This document shows, piece after piece, positions 33,441-44,719 of a DNA stretch of 64,000 nucleotides (its first letter is position 1; the number at the start of each line of letters is the position of its first letter). This stretch comes from Motacilla alba alba (Eukaryota; Chordata; Aves; Passeriformes; Motacillidae): contig NW_024037374.1 of NCBI RefSeq assembly GCF_015832195.1, forward strand, positions 3,224,001 through 3,288,000, read 5' to 3'. A program made the translations under genes and the position numbers. The notes under the pieces are model-generated. The model was given only the letters and a program-made list of their open reading frames with translations, was not told where the DNA came from and did no database searches.

Positions 33441-33712
33441 GAGACCACTGGGACACTGTGGGGACCTCATGGAACCAAGGGGATCATTGTGGCACCACTG
33501 GAGCCCATGGAACCAAGGGGCCATGCTGACACAGCGGGGCTGCATGGAACCCAGAGGCCATGGTGACTCTGTGGGGCCTGATGGACCCATGGAGGCCATT
33601 GTGACCCTTCAGGGCCTCGTGTGTCACCAAGGGGGCATTGTGAAACCTCAGGACATCATGAAAGCCTTGGACTATTGGGACACTGTGGGGCCCCATGGAA
33701 CCCAGGGAACAT
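33441..33712 (+). repeat. M1 minisatellite array
   Basis: About seven units. It begins inside an M2 unit at the phrase TTCCCATGGAGACCACTGGG; the reverse-strand array at 62815 has the same M2-to-M1 junction. Confidence 0.9.
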
Positions 33713-34140
33713 GGAACAGGTCTGGCTGGCTTGGCCTCCCAGGGGCCCCCTGACAGGTCTGGCTGATCTTGGGATGTCAAAGGCTGCCTCTCATAAGTTC
33801 CTGGAGCACTGGGACTCTGTGCTTTCCTTGCTATAGAAAACAACTGTCCATCTTTTCAGATGGCCATTGCCAAAACTGGTACTGTCCCAAAAAATTTCCT
33901 ATATGCAGGGTATCTTTCAGAGCAAAACCTGCCAGCTCTGGCTGGCCTTGGCCTCTGGTGGTCACTTCTTATCTGCCCCTGAAACAGGGGATCTCTGTTT
34001 CTTCATTCCTATGGAATAGAACCATATTTCATGTCCAGGGACCATGGCAAAAACTAGAATTTGGCCTCCCAAATTCCATATACTTAAGGATTGCTCCCAG
34101 ACAGAAGTAGCCAGGACAGACAGGTCATTGTCCTCTGGTC
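33713..34140 (+). repeat. M2 satellite array
   Basis: About two units, with the same junction phrase (AACATGGAACAGG) on the left. The array at 62180-62440 is its reverse-complement relative (shared CCTATATGCAGGG-like phrase). Confidence 0.88.
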
Positions 34141-34268
34141 ATTTTCTTAGACTATGAGCTGAAGGTTTTCATTTTAAAACACCTTGGAGAGGGCCCCGAG
34201 ATCTCCCAAGGAGGGCTTTTGAGGCCTCGGCTACATGACCACTGCATATGGACAAAGGAGCTCGGTGT

Positions 34269-35267
34269 TGTTGTGGTGGTTTTGCATCACAGAAGTGATG
34301 TCCTAAGAGAAGCTGCTAGCAGTTTCCTCTGTGTGTGACAAAAAAATAATCAGTAATTGCATTGAAAATTGACAATCTGTTAAACCACTAAGGAAACTGT
34401 ACATGGTTCTGTTAATGACAAAAAAGCCTGGGGAGGGTCTCCTTCCCTTCTGGCTGGCAGAGAGGTAACAAGGCTGACCAGGTCCCTGTCTCAGCCAGGG
34501 CCGGCCGAGTGGCTCCTGCCGTGAGGCCTGGCCCCCTCCCAGGGAGCCCGCCAGGCCCCATCTCTTTTTCCCTATAACGCATTGAAAAGTATGGGGAGAT
34601 GACTTGTGAAGCAATGGCCTCAATGCTGCAGTAAGCAAATGTTGAAGTAGCTGTGATCTCCTGAAAAGTTTGCACATTGAAAGCCAAAAGAGTGATGAGA
34701 CCCTGTGCCCTCAGGGAGAGAAGAAGATCTCTGTCCCCAGAGATGAAGAAGATTTCAGAAATGGATGAAGAGAACCTTTGCTCTTAAACAGCTCATCTTT
34801 AAACTAATACCCCATCAGTTGACATGGCCCATAAACACTGCTGTGGGAAAAGCAAAGATAAAATAGGAGGGACTTCATGACTGCAGATTTTCTGGGCAGC
34901 TGCTATTCATGGGAATTAAGGGCCCCAAGAGAACTGTTTTCTTAAGGAGAAGTCTCCCAGGCATGAAGGAGAGACTCCTCTCCCAAAGTGAACTGAAGAA
35001 AGAGGTGGTAAACTGACTGAAAGTTTTAGGTTTTGTCTGTTTACACTGTCAGTAAGAAAGAAAAGGTTGTAGGGAGATACAAGTGTTCTGAAAGTTTTGT
35101 TCAGATTCTTATTACTCTTTCTTTAGTTACTGTTAATAAACTTTTCTTGATACCCTTTTAGGTTTTGAGCCTACTTTGCCTTTCTCCTCATCCTATCTCA
35201 CAGTAGGAAATGAGTGAGTATATTCTAGTGAGTGCCCTGGTAATTAGCCAACACTGAACCCACCACA
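34269..35267 (+). mobile_element. Solo LTR, ~1 kb
   Basis: It opens TGTTGTGGTGG and closes CCACCACA, a matched inverted terminal pair. AATAAAC lies near 35134, followed by a T-rich stretch. No ERV body is attached. It sits immediately left of OR block copy B, where copy A has a different LTR. Confidence 0.8.
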
Positions 35268-35504
35268 CTAATTGATGCATTGGCCAAGAAATCTCAAACT
35301 GGTGAACCAAAACCACTGCAGAAAACTTCCTGATGAACTGCATGAGAGCAGAGGGAAATCAAGGCAGAGCCACGGTTTGTCAGGACTTGCTTCATCCTAA
35401 TGAGCGCTGTGGAGCTTTTAGAGCTCAGCCCTTGAACTTCAGGGCCTGAGAGGAGATTGCACAAACCTTTCCAGGAAGCAAAGTGAGAAGAAACACCCAA
35501 AGTT

Positions 35505-36110
35505 TCTCAAAGCATTAATGAGTCTCACTGTGGTCAATCCCCAACACAGTCTCCTCATGGACTCCTTGAAGGAGAGAACTGGAGGCCAGGATGGCACAAA
35601 AACCTCTCAGAGACTTAGTATAGGAATGAAAATTCTTAAAATTACCTAAAAGTATCCATAAATCCATAAAGTACCTTAAAAAAATTGAGTATCTCAAAGC
35701 ATTAATGAGTCCCACTGAGTGTCAGTACAAAGCTCTCAAGGGACTCATTAAAGCAGATAATTGGGGCCATGATTACACAAACCTCTCACAGAGTCTGTAC
35801 CAAAAGGGAAACACCAAGTACCTCAAAATAACTGAAGTACATTGAAGCATTAATGATCCCCACTGAGTGTCATTACTGATTAAAGCTCTCAAGGGGCTAA
35901 TAAAGCAGATAATTGGAGGCTGTGACTGCACAATCTTTCTCAAAGTGTCTGAATCAAAAGGGAAACACAAGTAGCTAAAAAGCAGAAGTACTCTGAAGTA
36001 TTAATGAGTCCCACTGAATGTTGCTACTGACAAAGCCTCTGCAGGGACTAATTACTGCAGATAATTGGAGGCCATGATTGCACAAACCTCTCAGAGACTC
36101 CAAGGCAAAA
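35505..36110 (+). repeat. ~150-bp tandem repeat upstream of OR-B
   Basis: Units marked by TTAATGAGTCCCACTGA, CTCAAGGGACTCATTAAAGC, AGATAATTGG and TGCACAAACCTCTCAGAG repeat about four times with drift. Copy A (about 6000-6300) has about two. The array may be a local satellite of OR-containing repeats. Confidence 0.8.
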
Positions 36111-36379
36111 GCCAAAGCCAAAGTCCTTTGAAAAGCCTGCAGTCCCTGGGAGCATGAAGGAGCCCCCAGGGCCATTGCTGAGCAAGGCTCCCCAGGGACT
36201 CCTTCCAGCAGATCCTTGAGGCCACTGCCATGTGGGCTAGGGGGGGATGCAGAGGGCAGGACAAGGGGCTGCCAGTGGCCAGCCTGGCTGGGACTGTGCC
36301 AGGAGGCCCCAGGGCCTCAGGACAAGGTGTCTCCTGCCAGCCCTTGGTGGCACAGACCCTGCTGTGCCCCAGGGCACCA

Positions 36380-36515
36380 AGCCTTGGCTTCTCTTTGTCC
36401 CCAGCTGTCATCACTGCCTGCAGTTCTCTGCTCTGCCTGGGGCCTGGGGACACTTTTTCAGTCGTGTCCCTCCCTGGGACCCATTAAAAGTCCAAGAAAC
36501 TTTGGAGTGTGATTC
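36380..36515 (+). repeat. Dispersed ~135-bp module (OR-block copy B)
   Basis: Near-identical to 6545-6680; diverged relatives lie in block Y at 22715 and 51825. Confidence 0.65.
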
Positions 36516-38454
36516 TGACTTGGAGTTCTGGAGAGGTTTCTTCAGCTGCCTCTCAGGGACTGATGTTCAGGGCCTGAGCACAAAGCCCCAGAGGCTCATT
36601 AAAGTCCTTGTGCTGTGGCTGTGCTGCTGAGCTGGGCCGGGCTCCTGGCACAGAGGCAGCTCCTGGGAACCAAGAAGAGCTTGAAAAGCACATTTCTCTT
36701 GCTGAGCAGCTCTTCTGCCAGCCCAGCAGGGCTGGGGCACTGCCTGCAGCCAGCCCGGGCACAGCACAGAGGCACAGAGAGCTTCAATCAGTCAGGGCTG
36801 GGAAGGTGCTGAGAAGTGCCTGGGGCAGAATCCCTGCCAGCCCTTGGCACAGGAACCTCTGGCTGCAGGACAATGCAGCTGCAGCTCCTGCAGTGATCTC
36901 CTACAGCTGCAACATCCCAATGCCTACAGACCCTGTGAGTACAACTCTGAGTATTTCTGGTGCAGGGGAGGTGAAATGCTCATGAAGCTCTGACATGCTG
37001 AGGGGTTCTGATCAGTCATGGAATATTTCCTAGACAAGGATTTTGACAAATTGAGGAAATTTCCTAAGACTTTGTATTCGGTTTCCCACTATTGGAGAAT
37101 GTCAGGGAGGGAGGGATAAATATTAAATGGTAATTATGAATTATTAGTGCTGAATTTTGAAAAGTGCCTGAGACATCTGAACTATTCCTTTTAGTGATCA
37201 GTAGGTTCACAGGAGATCCCTAATGTGCTTTCAGCCACTCTGCCCATGGACAGCAGCAGCATCACCTTTGCTGCACCCATCAGGCTCAGTCTGAGCTGGC
37301 CTTTCTCCAAGCTGCAAACAGAACCTGCCCCCAGCCAGTGCCCTGCAGACAGGCAGGCTTCTGTAGGGCCAAGGAGAGTGCACAGAGATTTGGGGGTCTG
37401 TGAGTGCAGGCAGGGAGGGATCAGGCACAGGGAAACACCTGCAAGAGGAAAATCTCCAGGAAGCAGAGAGATCAGGGGAGGAGGGAAAACAAAACCCAGA
37501 AATGCTGTGGCGGGGAGAGTTTAGAGATCTCCACAGGAGCCCCTCCAGTGCAGCCCCTCCCTCTGGATAAGCCCCCTCCCTCCTGTCCCCCAGCCAAGCC
37601 TCTGCCCTCAGGGCTGGGGCTCCAAGGCGTGAAGCCCCTCCTGTTCAGGCAGAGCTGCCGCAGAGCTGTGGGGCAGCTCTGCAGCCCCAGGCCCAGTTTC
37701 CTCTGCAGAGCACAGGGCTGGGAGCAGCTGCCCGGCACTGGGGGCTCTGGCAGGGGGCACAGCTGGCTCAGGGTGACGCTGTCCCCAGTGCCCGGCTCTG
37801 GGCAATGCTGTCAGTGCAGCCAGGGAAGGAGCTGCATCTCCCTCAATCCAGTGCCATGAGAAGGACTCTTGGAATTCTCCCTGAGATTTCAGCGCAAGCT
37901 GGGAGCTTTAATCCAGGATGCAAACCTGTCCTAGAGCATCTCTGGGTTATGAGATTGATGGGGAAAGGCAGAGGTGTTCTGACACTGAAAATGCTGCTGG
38001 GTTGATGAAATGAACAATGTGAGTCCTTGGCTACAAATGTGGAGCTGGGCTGTGGTGGATCCATCTGCTCTCAGCAATACCTGGTGACATTTTAGAGGAA
38101 GCATGTGAAGGTGATCACCCTCCAGCTGTGAAAGGTTAAAGCCCAGAGAAACTCTGAACAGGTCTGAATGACAGACCATCTCCCATCACTCACCACTCAT
38201 CATCTTGCCTCAAAGAACTTACTCTGTTCTCCCTGGATGCAGCAAAAATGCTGAGGGTTTCTGATATCCAGGAACACTGGAAGAGATATGGGGGAGCTTA
38301 TAAATAAAACCCCAGACTTTGAAAGCACTAAAGACCATTTCTGTGTGTTACAGAGGAGGGTGTATGGGAAATGACTTTGATTTTGGTTACAGGTATCTCT
38401 AACTCTTCAGTGTCTTTTTTCCCATGAACAGGTCTCCATGTGCAGCCCCAGCAA

Positions 38455-39387
38455 ATGTACAACAGCAGCTCCATCAGCCACTTCCTCCTGCTGGCATTGG
38501 CAGACACACGGCAGCTGCAGCTGCTGCACTTCTGCCTCTTGCTGGGCATCTCCCTGGCTGCCCTCCTGGGCAACGGCCTCATCATCAGCGCCGTAGCCTG
38601 CGGCCAGCACCTGCACACGCCCATGTTCTTCTTCCTGCTCAACCTGGCCCTCAGCGACCTGGGCTCCATCTGCACCACTGTCCCCAAAGCCATGCACAAT
38701 TCCCTCTGGGACACCAGCACCATCTCCTACACAGGATGCGCTTCTCAGCTCTTTTTTTTCATCTTTTTTGTTTCAGCAGAGCTTTCCCTCCTGACCATCA
38801 TGTGCTACGACCGCTACGTGTCCATCTGCAAACCCCTGCACTACGGGACCCTCCTGGGCAGCAGAGCTTGTGCCCACATGGCAGCAGCTGCCTGGGCCAG
38901 TGGCTTTCTCTATTCATTGCTGCACACGGCCAATACATTTTCCCTGCCCCTGTGCCATGGCAATGCCCTGGGCCAGTTCTTCTGTGAAATCCCACAGATC
39001 CTCAAGCTCTCCTGCTCCAAATCCTATCTCAGGGAACTGGGGCTTCTTGGTGTTGGTTCCTGCTTTGGTTTTGGCTGTTTTGTCTTCATTGTTTTCTCCT
39101 ATGTGCAGATCTTCAGGGCTGTGCTGAGGATCCCCTCTGAGCAGGGACGGCACAAAGCCTTTTCCACCTGCCTCCCTCACCTGGCCGTGGTCTCTCTGTT
39201 CCTCAGCACTGGCATATTTGCCCACCTGAAGCCCCCCTCCATCTCGTCCCCATCGCTGGATCTGTCAGTCTCTGTTCTGTACTCGGTGGTGCCTCCAGCC
39301 CTGAACCCCCTCATCTACAGCCTGAGGAACCAGGAGCTCAAGGATGCCCTGAGGAAAATGATGATGGTATCTTTTCAGAAACAATAA
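38455..39387 (+). CDS. Olfactory receptor, OR14-like (OR-B)
   Basis: Intact single-exon receptor of 310 aa, paralogue of OR-A. Motifs: NSS sequon at 3-5, GN (39-40), PMFFFLLNLAL (56-66), MCYDRY (116-121), KAFSTC (234-239), PALNPLIYSLRN (281-292). The start is ATG 38455; the upstream in-frame codon at 38440 is GTG. A splice acceptor lies about 24 bases upstream, as in OR-A. By eye about 31 residues differ from OR-A. They fall at the TM2 end, TM3, the second extracellular loop, TM5, the TM6-TM7 region and the C-terminal tail; the first 66 residues differ only at residue 2. The tail here (LKDALRKMM) is the more usual bird OR ending. It acts in olfactory-neuron membranes; ligand unknown. Confidence 0.95.
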   Translation: MYNSSSISHFLLLALADTRQLQLLHFCLLLGISLAALLGNGLIISAVACGQHLHTPMFFFLLNLALSDLGSICTTVPKAMHNSLWDTSTISYTGCASQLFFFIFFVSAELSLLTIMCYDRYVSICKPLHYGTLLGSRACAHMAAAAWASGFLYSLLHTANTFSLPLCHGNALGQFFCEIPQILKLSCSKSYLRELGLLGVGSCFGFGCFVFIVFSYVQIFRAVLRIPSEQGRHKAFSTCLPHLAVVSLFLSTGIFAHLKPPSISSPSLDLSVSVLYSVVPPALNPLIYSLRNQELKDALRKMMMVSFQKQ

Positions 39388-39390
39388 ACT

Positions 39391-40990
39391 TCCTCTTTTC
39401 TGCTATAGAACGATCAGAATGTAACTCTTTACAATCTTTCTGCTGTTTTCACCTATTTGTCTATTTTTTCATTGGGACCTTTTCTTATTATTTTTCCAGT
39501 GTAATAATGTTGTTTTTTTTTTTAAATACTGTACTACTACTCTTAGCTTTTCTACATGAACATCTACTTTTCTTTTGAAACTCAAAGACTTTTAGGAGGT
39601 TCATTCCTTGTGCATTTGAATAAAAACCAGTGGCTGCCCTGATTTTTGTGTCCAAGGCATTTCCTCAGCCCTTCTCTGGCTCTGCAGGGGCAGTGCCTGT
39701 GAGCAGAGGTGGAGGGAAGAGGCTCCAGCACAGCAGCACGGCCAGGGACAATGGCCCTGCCTCTTCCCACATCTGCTCTTCCCAGCTCCACACTCCCCTT
39801 CCCAGTCCTGCTGTGGGTGCAAGGCCAGAGTGCTCTGGCAGCTGGGTCCCTGTCCTGCTGCGTGTCCGTGCTGTGACCTCAGGCAGGGACAGGCCATGGG
39901 CACTGCTGGGACACAGCTGGGCTCCAGCACAGCAGCTCCATCAGCAAAGGGCATCTCCTGAGTGCAGGGCAGGAAGGCTTTGCTCCCCTCCAGAGCCATT
40001 CTCAGGACTGCAAAGAGGCTCCTTGTGTTCCTTGTTCTCCCAGAACTCAGTGGGATGAGATCGGGGTCTCACTGGGGCTGTCAGGGGACTCAGGTCAGGG
40101 TCAGGTTTTGCTTGTTGGTGGCCAGTGCCCATCAGATGGTGAATGGTCTGTGCTGAACCTTCCTGGGGCACTGCAGCTTGTGCCAGGGCTGATGGCAGGG
40201 GAATGTTTGTCTGGAGGGCCTTGGGAGCTGCCAGGAGAACACAGGGGACCTGCAGGGACAGCGTGTGCCAGGGACCAGCAGGGAGTGGAGCTCACAGGGC
40301 ACTGGCCTGGTCAGGGTGGGGTCACCCTGAGATCAAGGACTGAATGTCTGCTGAGAGCCAGGAGAGCTCTGCACCCAGGGGACACAGCAGGCACAGGGAA
40401 AGGAGTCTGGGCACTGACTCCTCTGACCCTCAGGGGACTCCCCCAGGAGGATCCGGGGCAGCCCCAAGCCCCTCTGGCAGCCCTGGAACAAGGCAGGCAC
40501 CTCCGAGCCCCCTCCATGGCCCCGCAGAGCCTGTGTGGGAGGGGGTCAGTGCAGGAGCAGCATCAGCTGCCTCTGTGTGCCAGGCTGAGCAGCAGAGCCC
40601 AGCACAGGCAGCCCAGGGCCCGGGCAGCACAGCCCCCGAGCTCTGCAGAGCAGCAGCCCCAGCTCGGGGCTCTGGGGAGCAGGGCAGGGGCTGCAGCAAC
40701 GGCTGCTCAGGCCAGCACAGACGTGTTCCCCTGGCAAAGGCTCTGGGGGCCAGCTGGCATGTGCCAGGAGCAGAGCAGGGGCCCGTGGGTGTGCAGAGGA
40801 GCCCTGGCAAGAGGCTGCCCTGTCCCTGGACCAGCAGGAGCTGACCGAGCTGAGCATCTCCTGAGCATTCCAGGCACAGAGTGGTTGTCCCTGAGCTCCA
40901 GTGCCTTCAGTTCCTGCTGCAGGGCCAGACCTGACTCTGCTGGGCTGGGGCAGGGGCAGGGAAAGGCTGAACTGGGCAGTGCCAGGGAGG
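39391..40990. other. Noncoding stretch 3' of OR-B
   Basis: It starts with a T-rich 3' UTR-like part (39400-39560) and becomes G+C-rich with AGCAGC/CTGCAG runs. Long frames on both strands (for example 40108-41085) lack domains and run into the M1 array. A GACAGGCCATGGGCACTGCTGG phrase (39888) is shared with 10079. Confidence 0.5.
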
Positions 40991-40994
40991 GGAA

Positions 40995-41182
40995 AACAAT
41001 GGAGCCTTGTCCCCATGAGACCCCACAGTGTCAGAATGGTCTCCGTGGTTCCATGAGGCCCCACAGTGTCACAATGGCCCCTTGATTCCATTCAGCCCCA
41101 CAGGGTCACCATGGTCCCCTGGTCACACAAGGCCCTGCAGTGTCACAAGGGCCCCTTGGTTCCATGGAGCCCACAGGGTCAG
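40995..41182 (-). repeat. M1 minisatellite, reverse orientation
   Basis: About five units reading GGTTCCATGAGGCCCCACAG on the plus strand, i.e. opposite to the arrays in block Y. Confidence 0.88.
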
Positions 41183-43930
41183 TTTTGCCAGTGGGCAGGG
41201 TCAGCACCAAAGACACAGACACCAACTGCAGGAATTGTGTAATTTATATAATGTACATCTGCAAAAAATTACAAAAGGAGAAGTCCAGCAATGCACCCAA
41301 CCATCACCACCAAAGATTGCAGCAGTGATTCAGAAAGATCCAGCACCAGTTACCCTCAGGCTTTGCCATCCCCCAGATCCACACAGCAGCTGGGGGAAGC
41401 TGTCACAGCCAAGGGCTGCAGAGCCACTCCTGGGCACTGGGAATTGCTGCAGCTGCCTCCAGCCACAGGTGAGGCTCCAACCTCGCTGTGAGAGGGCCCA
41501 GCTCTGACAGGGCTGAATGAACAAACTGACAGCACTGCTAGTGCAGGAACATCTGGTTTCATCCTCCTCTTGGCTTCCTCCCAAAGCCTGGCCAGGGCCC
41601 AAGGAGGAACCAAGGGAGGTGACTTTGACCATTCAGCCCCTAACAAGGCCAGATGTCAGATTTCATGGCCTTGTCCAGCTTCTAAATACAGAAAGGTCAA
41701 TACATGTTTCACCAATGAGTGGATACATCTTTCACAGTGCTAATGAGCATGCATATTTCATTAGTGAGCAGATACAAAGATAACCTTTGGTTGGAAGGCT
41801 CATCCAGAGGCCACCTTTGGCTCAGGGCCTGCTGTTCAGGCCTCACTCAGGGCTGCTGTCCAGGCCTTGGCACTTCAGGGACGTGGTTTAGAGCTGGGCT
41901 TGGCACTGCTGGGTGACCAGCTGGACTGGATGAGCTCAGAGGTCTTTTCCAACAGAAAGGATTCTGTGATTCCAGGATTCTATCTGCTGCATTCAGCTAG
42001 GTCCATATTAGCAGCATTCATTTGCTCAGAAAGTCTCCTCTTGCCCAGCTCTTGTGGCCTGAGGCTTCAGCTCCTTCAGCTCCTGGTGCTGAGCTGCTCC
42101 TGCTGAACAAGACGACTTGGAGAGAAGAACACAGTCCATCCAATTCCTTCTGGGACACGGAGAGGGGAGGCTGTGGAAACAGAAGCATTGTTTGGTGTGG
42201 CCTCCTCTCTGCCCTTCACGCCTTTCAGCGCTCTGAACCAGCCAAGAGCTTTCTCCAGGAGTGCAATGAAGCAGCTGTTCCTGCTCCACGGTGAAGACCC
42301 TCCTTTCTCTGCCTCTGGAGTTTCCTGGGCACAGCGGCCGTTTCCATCTGGAAGCTCTCCATGGACAGGGAGTCCCCCAGCTCTGCTCCTTGCACAACCC
42401 CAGGAGCCCAGGGCTGCCATCTCAAGTCCCTGCTGGCACTGGGGGCTCCCAGGTGCCTCAGGCTGCTGTGACACCGCTGCACACGGCAGGCAAGAGTGGC
42501 AGGGGCTGTGCTGAAAGTCAGCTCCATGTGCTGCTGCTGCTGCTCTGGGGTCATTTGTGCAGCCCTGGCCCAGAGTCAGGGATCAGCTCCAGGCCCTGCT
42601 GCTGCTCCCTCGGGATCAGCCCCAGTTTGGGTGCTGCTGTCAGGGCCAGCAGAAGCGGTGCCTGGAGCAGCGGGTGCTGACAGTGCCCCAAGCCCCGGGG
42701 CCAGAGGGGTCCCTGGGCTGGGGCTGGGAGGGAGCTGCCCCTTGTTCTCCCTCTGCCCCAAGCCAAGCTGGGCCGGGCACAAGGGGGGCAGCACAGCCAC
42801 CAGGGAGCCTGCGAGTCTCTTCCAGCCCTGGATGCTCAGAGTTTGGCCTTGGAGCCTCAGGTGGACAAAGGCAGCTGCTCCTGGTCCCTCTGTGTGCCCG
42901 TGTTCAGCAGTGCTGCTCCATCAGTCTGTGCCCAGCAATGGGGAAAAGCCTCAGCCCTGCAGGGCCAGGAGCTGCCAGGCTCTGCCTCAGCAGCTTCAGC
43001 CAGAGGGAAGGGAGCTGCTCCACACAGGAGCAAAGGACATTCCTGTTACAGGGCGTGCTTTCTATTGAAAGGAAAAAAGGGGGAAAAAATCGATAAATTG
43101 TAAAAGATAAAAATAAAATCCAAGTGTCAGTGAAAAAACTTCTGTAACTTTGCATTAAGAGGTAAATGATCTTTTGAAAAAGAGAACTCCGTTATTTCCT
43201 TCGTAAATATGCCGATGGCATGGATCCATCTCACTGACCTCAGCAGCCTTTTAAAAGATTTTGGGCTTTGTTTCCAACCCTGTTATTTTCAATTGCGGTC
43301 GAAGCAAGAGGAAATTGCTTTGTGCCCTCCCGGCTCCAAGCAGGACTGGGAATCAAAACTCTGTCAAATCCCAAATCCTTTAGAAGATGCCCTTCCTTCT
43401 CACCCTGTTAGGAGCTGCACATTCCCCTTGACACTGTCAGGGATTTCTTAAAGACTCAAAGAAGTCCCACCTGCGGCTTTTTGCTCTGGTCTGGAAGTTC
43501 AGAAGGGCAGTTCTCCATCCCTCAGCTCCAGACTGCACTGCCTCAGGAACACGGCCCATTCGCCAGCTTTGGCCCACTCGTGGCACTTCTAGAGGAGGAA
43601 GACAGAGCACTTGCACAATTCCAGCCAATAAGGAAGGAAGAATGGGACAGACAAAACATCCTGGGGAGATGCAGGCGTTTAGATGGGACTGTGGAGAGTT
43701 TGGGTCCTTGCCAATTGCATGTGTGTCCCCAGCTGCAATCTCTTGGCCTGCAGGAGAGTCTCACTCACCTGCCAAAGCAGAAAGCTCAGGCGCTGTGCTC
43801 GGAACGGGCTCGTCTTATGCAGAGCTGTCAGAGCAATGTGAGGGCAGAGCCAGCCCAGCCGTGCCCAGGGCTGAGCCCAGCAGAGCCCTGGCAGAGCCCA
43901 GAGCAGCCTCAGCACCCGCAGAGCCTGGCT
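41183..43930. other. Unassigned stretch upstream of the PIM pseudogene
   Basis: Contains one short CR1 tail (41862-41987). The rest is unique in the window, G+C-rich in 42300-43050 and A+T-rich near 43080-43200. No domain, satellite or duplicate recognised. Confidence 0.45.
41862..41987 (+). mobile_element. CR1 3' end scrap
   Basis: GGACTGGATGAGCTCAGAGG and TCTTTTCCAACAG followed by GATTCTGTGATTCC match the last ~120 bp of CR1 in forward orientation. Confidence 0.75.
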
Positions 43931-43936
43931 GCAAGG

Positions 43937-44450
43937 AGAGAAACCAGAAACTGCCCGTCAGCTGAAGGCTCCTGTCCCCTTGTCCCAACGCCCGCGGTGC
44001 CCAGGCCATGCTGGCCGTGCCCAGAGCTGTGCCCAGAGCTGCCCAGCACTGCTGCCTCTGGGAGCAGAGCAGGAGGGCAGGACATGTGCCCAGCCTGCAG
44101 CCAGCCACGGCACATCCAGCCCTCAGCAGCTGCCCAGAGCCAAAAGCAGCTGGGCAGCCAAATGAAGAATTCATTGCATCTGCCCCAGCAAAGGAGGAAC
44201 CTTTGGTGCCCGGCCAGACCGTGCCATGCCCAGACCTGGGAGCATCCCTGGCTCTGGACTCACCTGCAAATTGGGCATGGAGCGTGTCTTTGAAGAAGGT
44301 GCCAGAATCCAGAATCCAAGTCCATCATCTTCAGCTGGCCAGGCCGAGGAAGAGATTGTCATCCTTGAGGCTGTCCTTGGTGTCTCCAGCAGCAGCCCCA
44401 CCTGGTACAGCTTCTCCAGGGGCTCCTTCTCCTTCCCTGGGGCCAGACCA
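43937..44450 (-). pseudogene. PIM1-like kinase pseudogene fragment
   Basis: On the minus strand, EKLYQVGLLLE (about 44430-44390) resembles the start of a PIM glycine loop. Further on, across a frameshift, GTFFKDTLHAQFA followed by GTGAGT (44264-44259) matches the end of PIM exon 3 and its donor site. The stretch 43937-44110 matches intron 4 of the intact gene (44829-45000). The middle of the kinase, including the HRD region, is missing, and no exon 5 is visible. It looks like a tandem duplicate of the neighbour that decayed. Confidence 0.6.
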
Positions 44451-44719
44451 GGCTCTCAGGGCTCTGCCCAGGGCCCCAGCTGTCAGTCAACCAGACAAGC
44501 AAAGCCAGGGTGGATGGTGGCCACCAGTGCTTGCCACACCAGTTCTCCAGCTCAGCTGCAGCCCAAGAGCTGCGTGTTCCCTTCTGCTGACCCCTGCTCA
44601 GAGCTACAGGCAGGACAAAACCAGTCTGGTTTGCTCTGGCACTGATTGCCAAGAGATGTGTGGAGCTGGTACCTGCCAGGCCCCTGGATCCAACTGTGCA
44701 TGTGGATCTCTCCCATCTT

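Larger units (their letters stand above)
35325..39390 (+). repeat. Segmental duplication: OR block, copy B
   Basis: Partner of 5820-9600, same orientation. Noncoding flanks as well as the receptor are shared. The main difference is extra tandem-repeat units at 35505-36110. Confidence 0.9.

Noticed and set aside
40108..41085. 325-codon plus-strand frame after OR-B
   Set aside because: Low-complexity Gly/Ala/Gln-rich translation that ends inside a reversed M1 array; overlapping frames on the other strand are as long.
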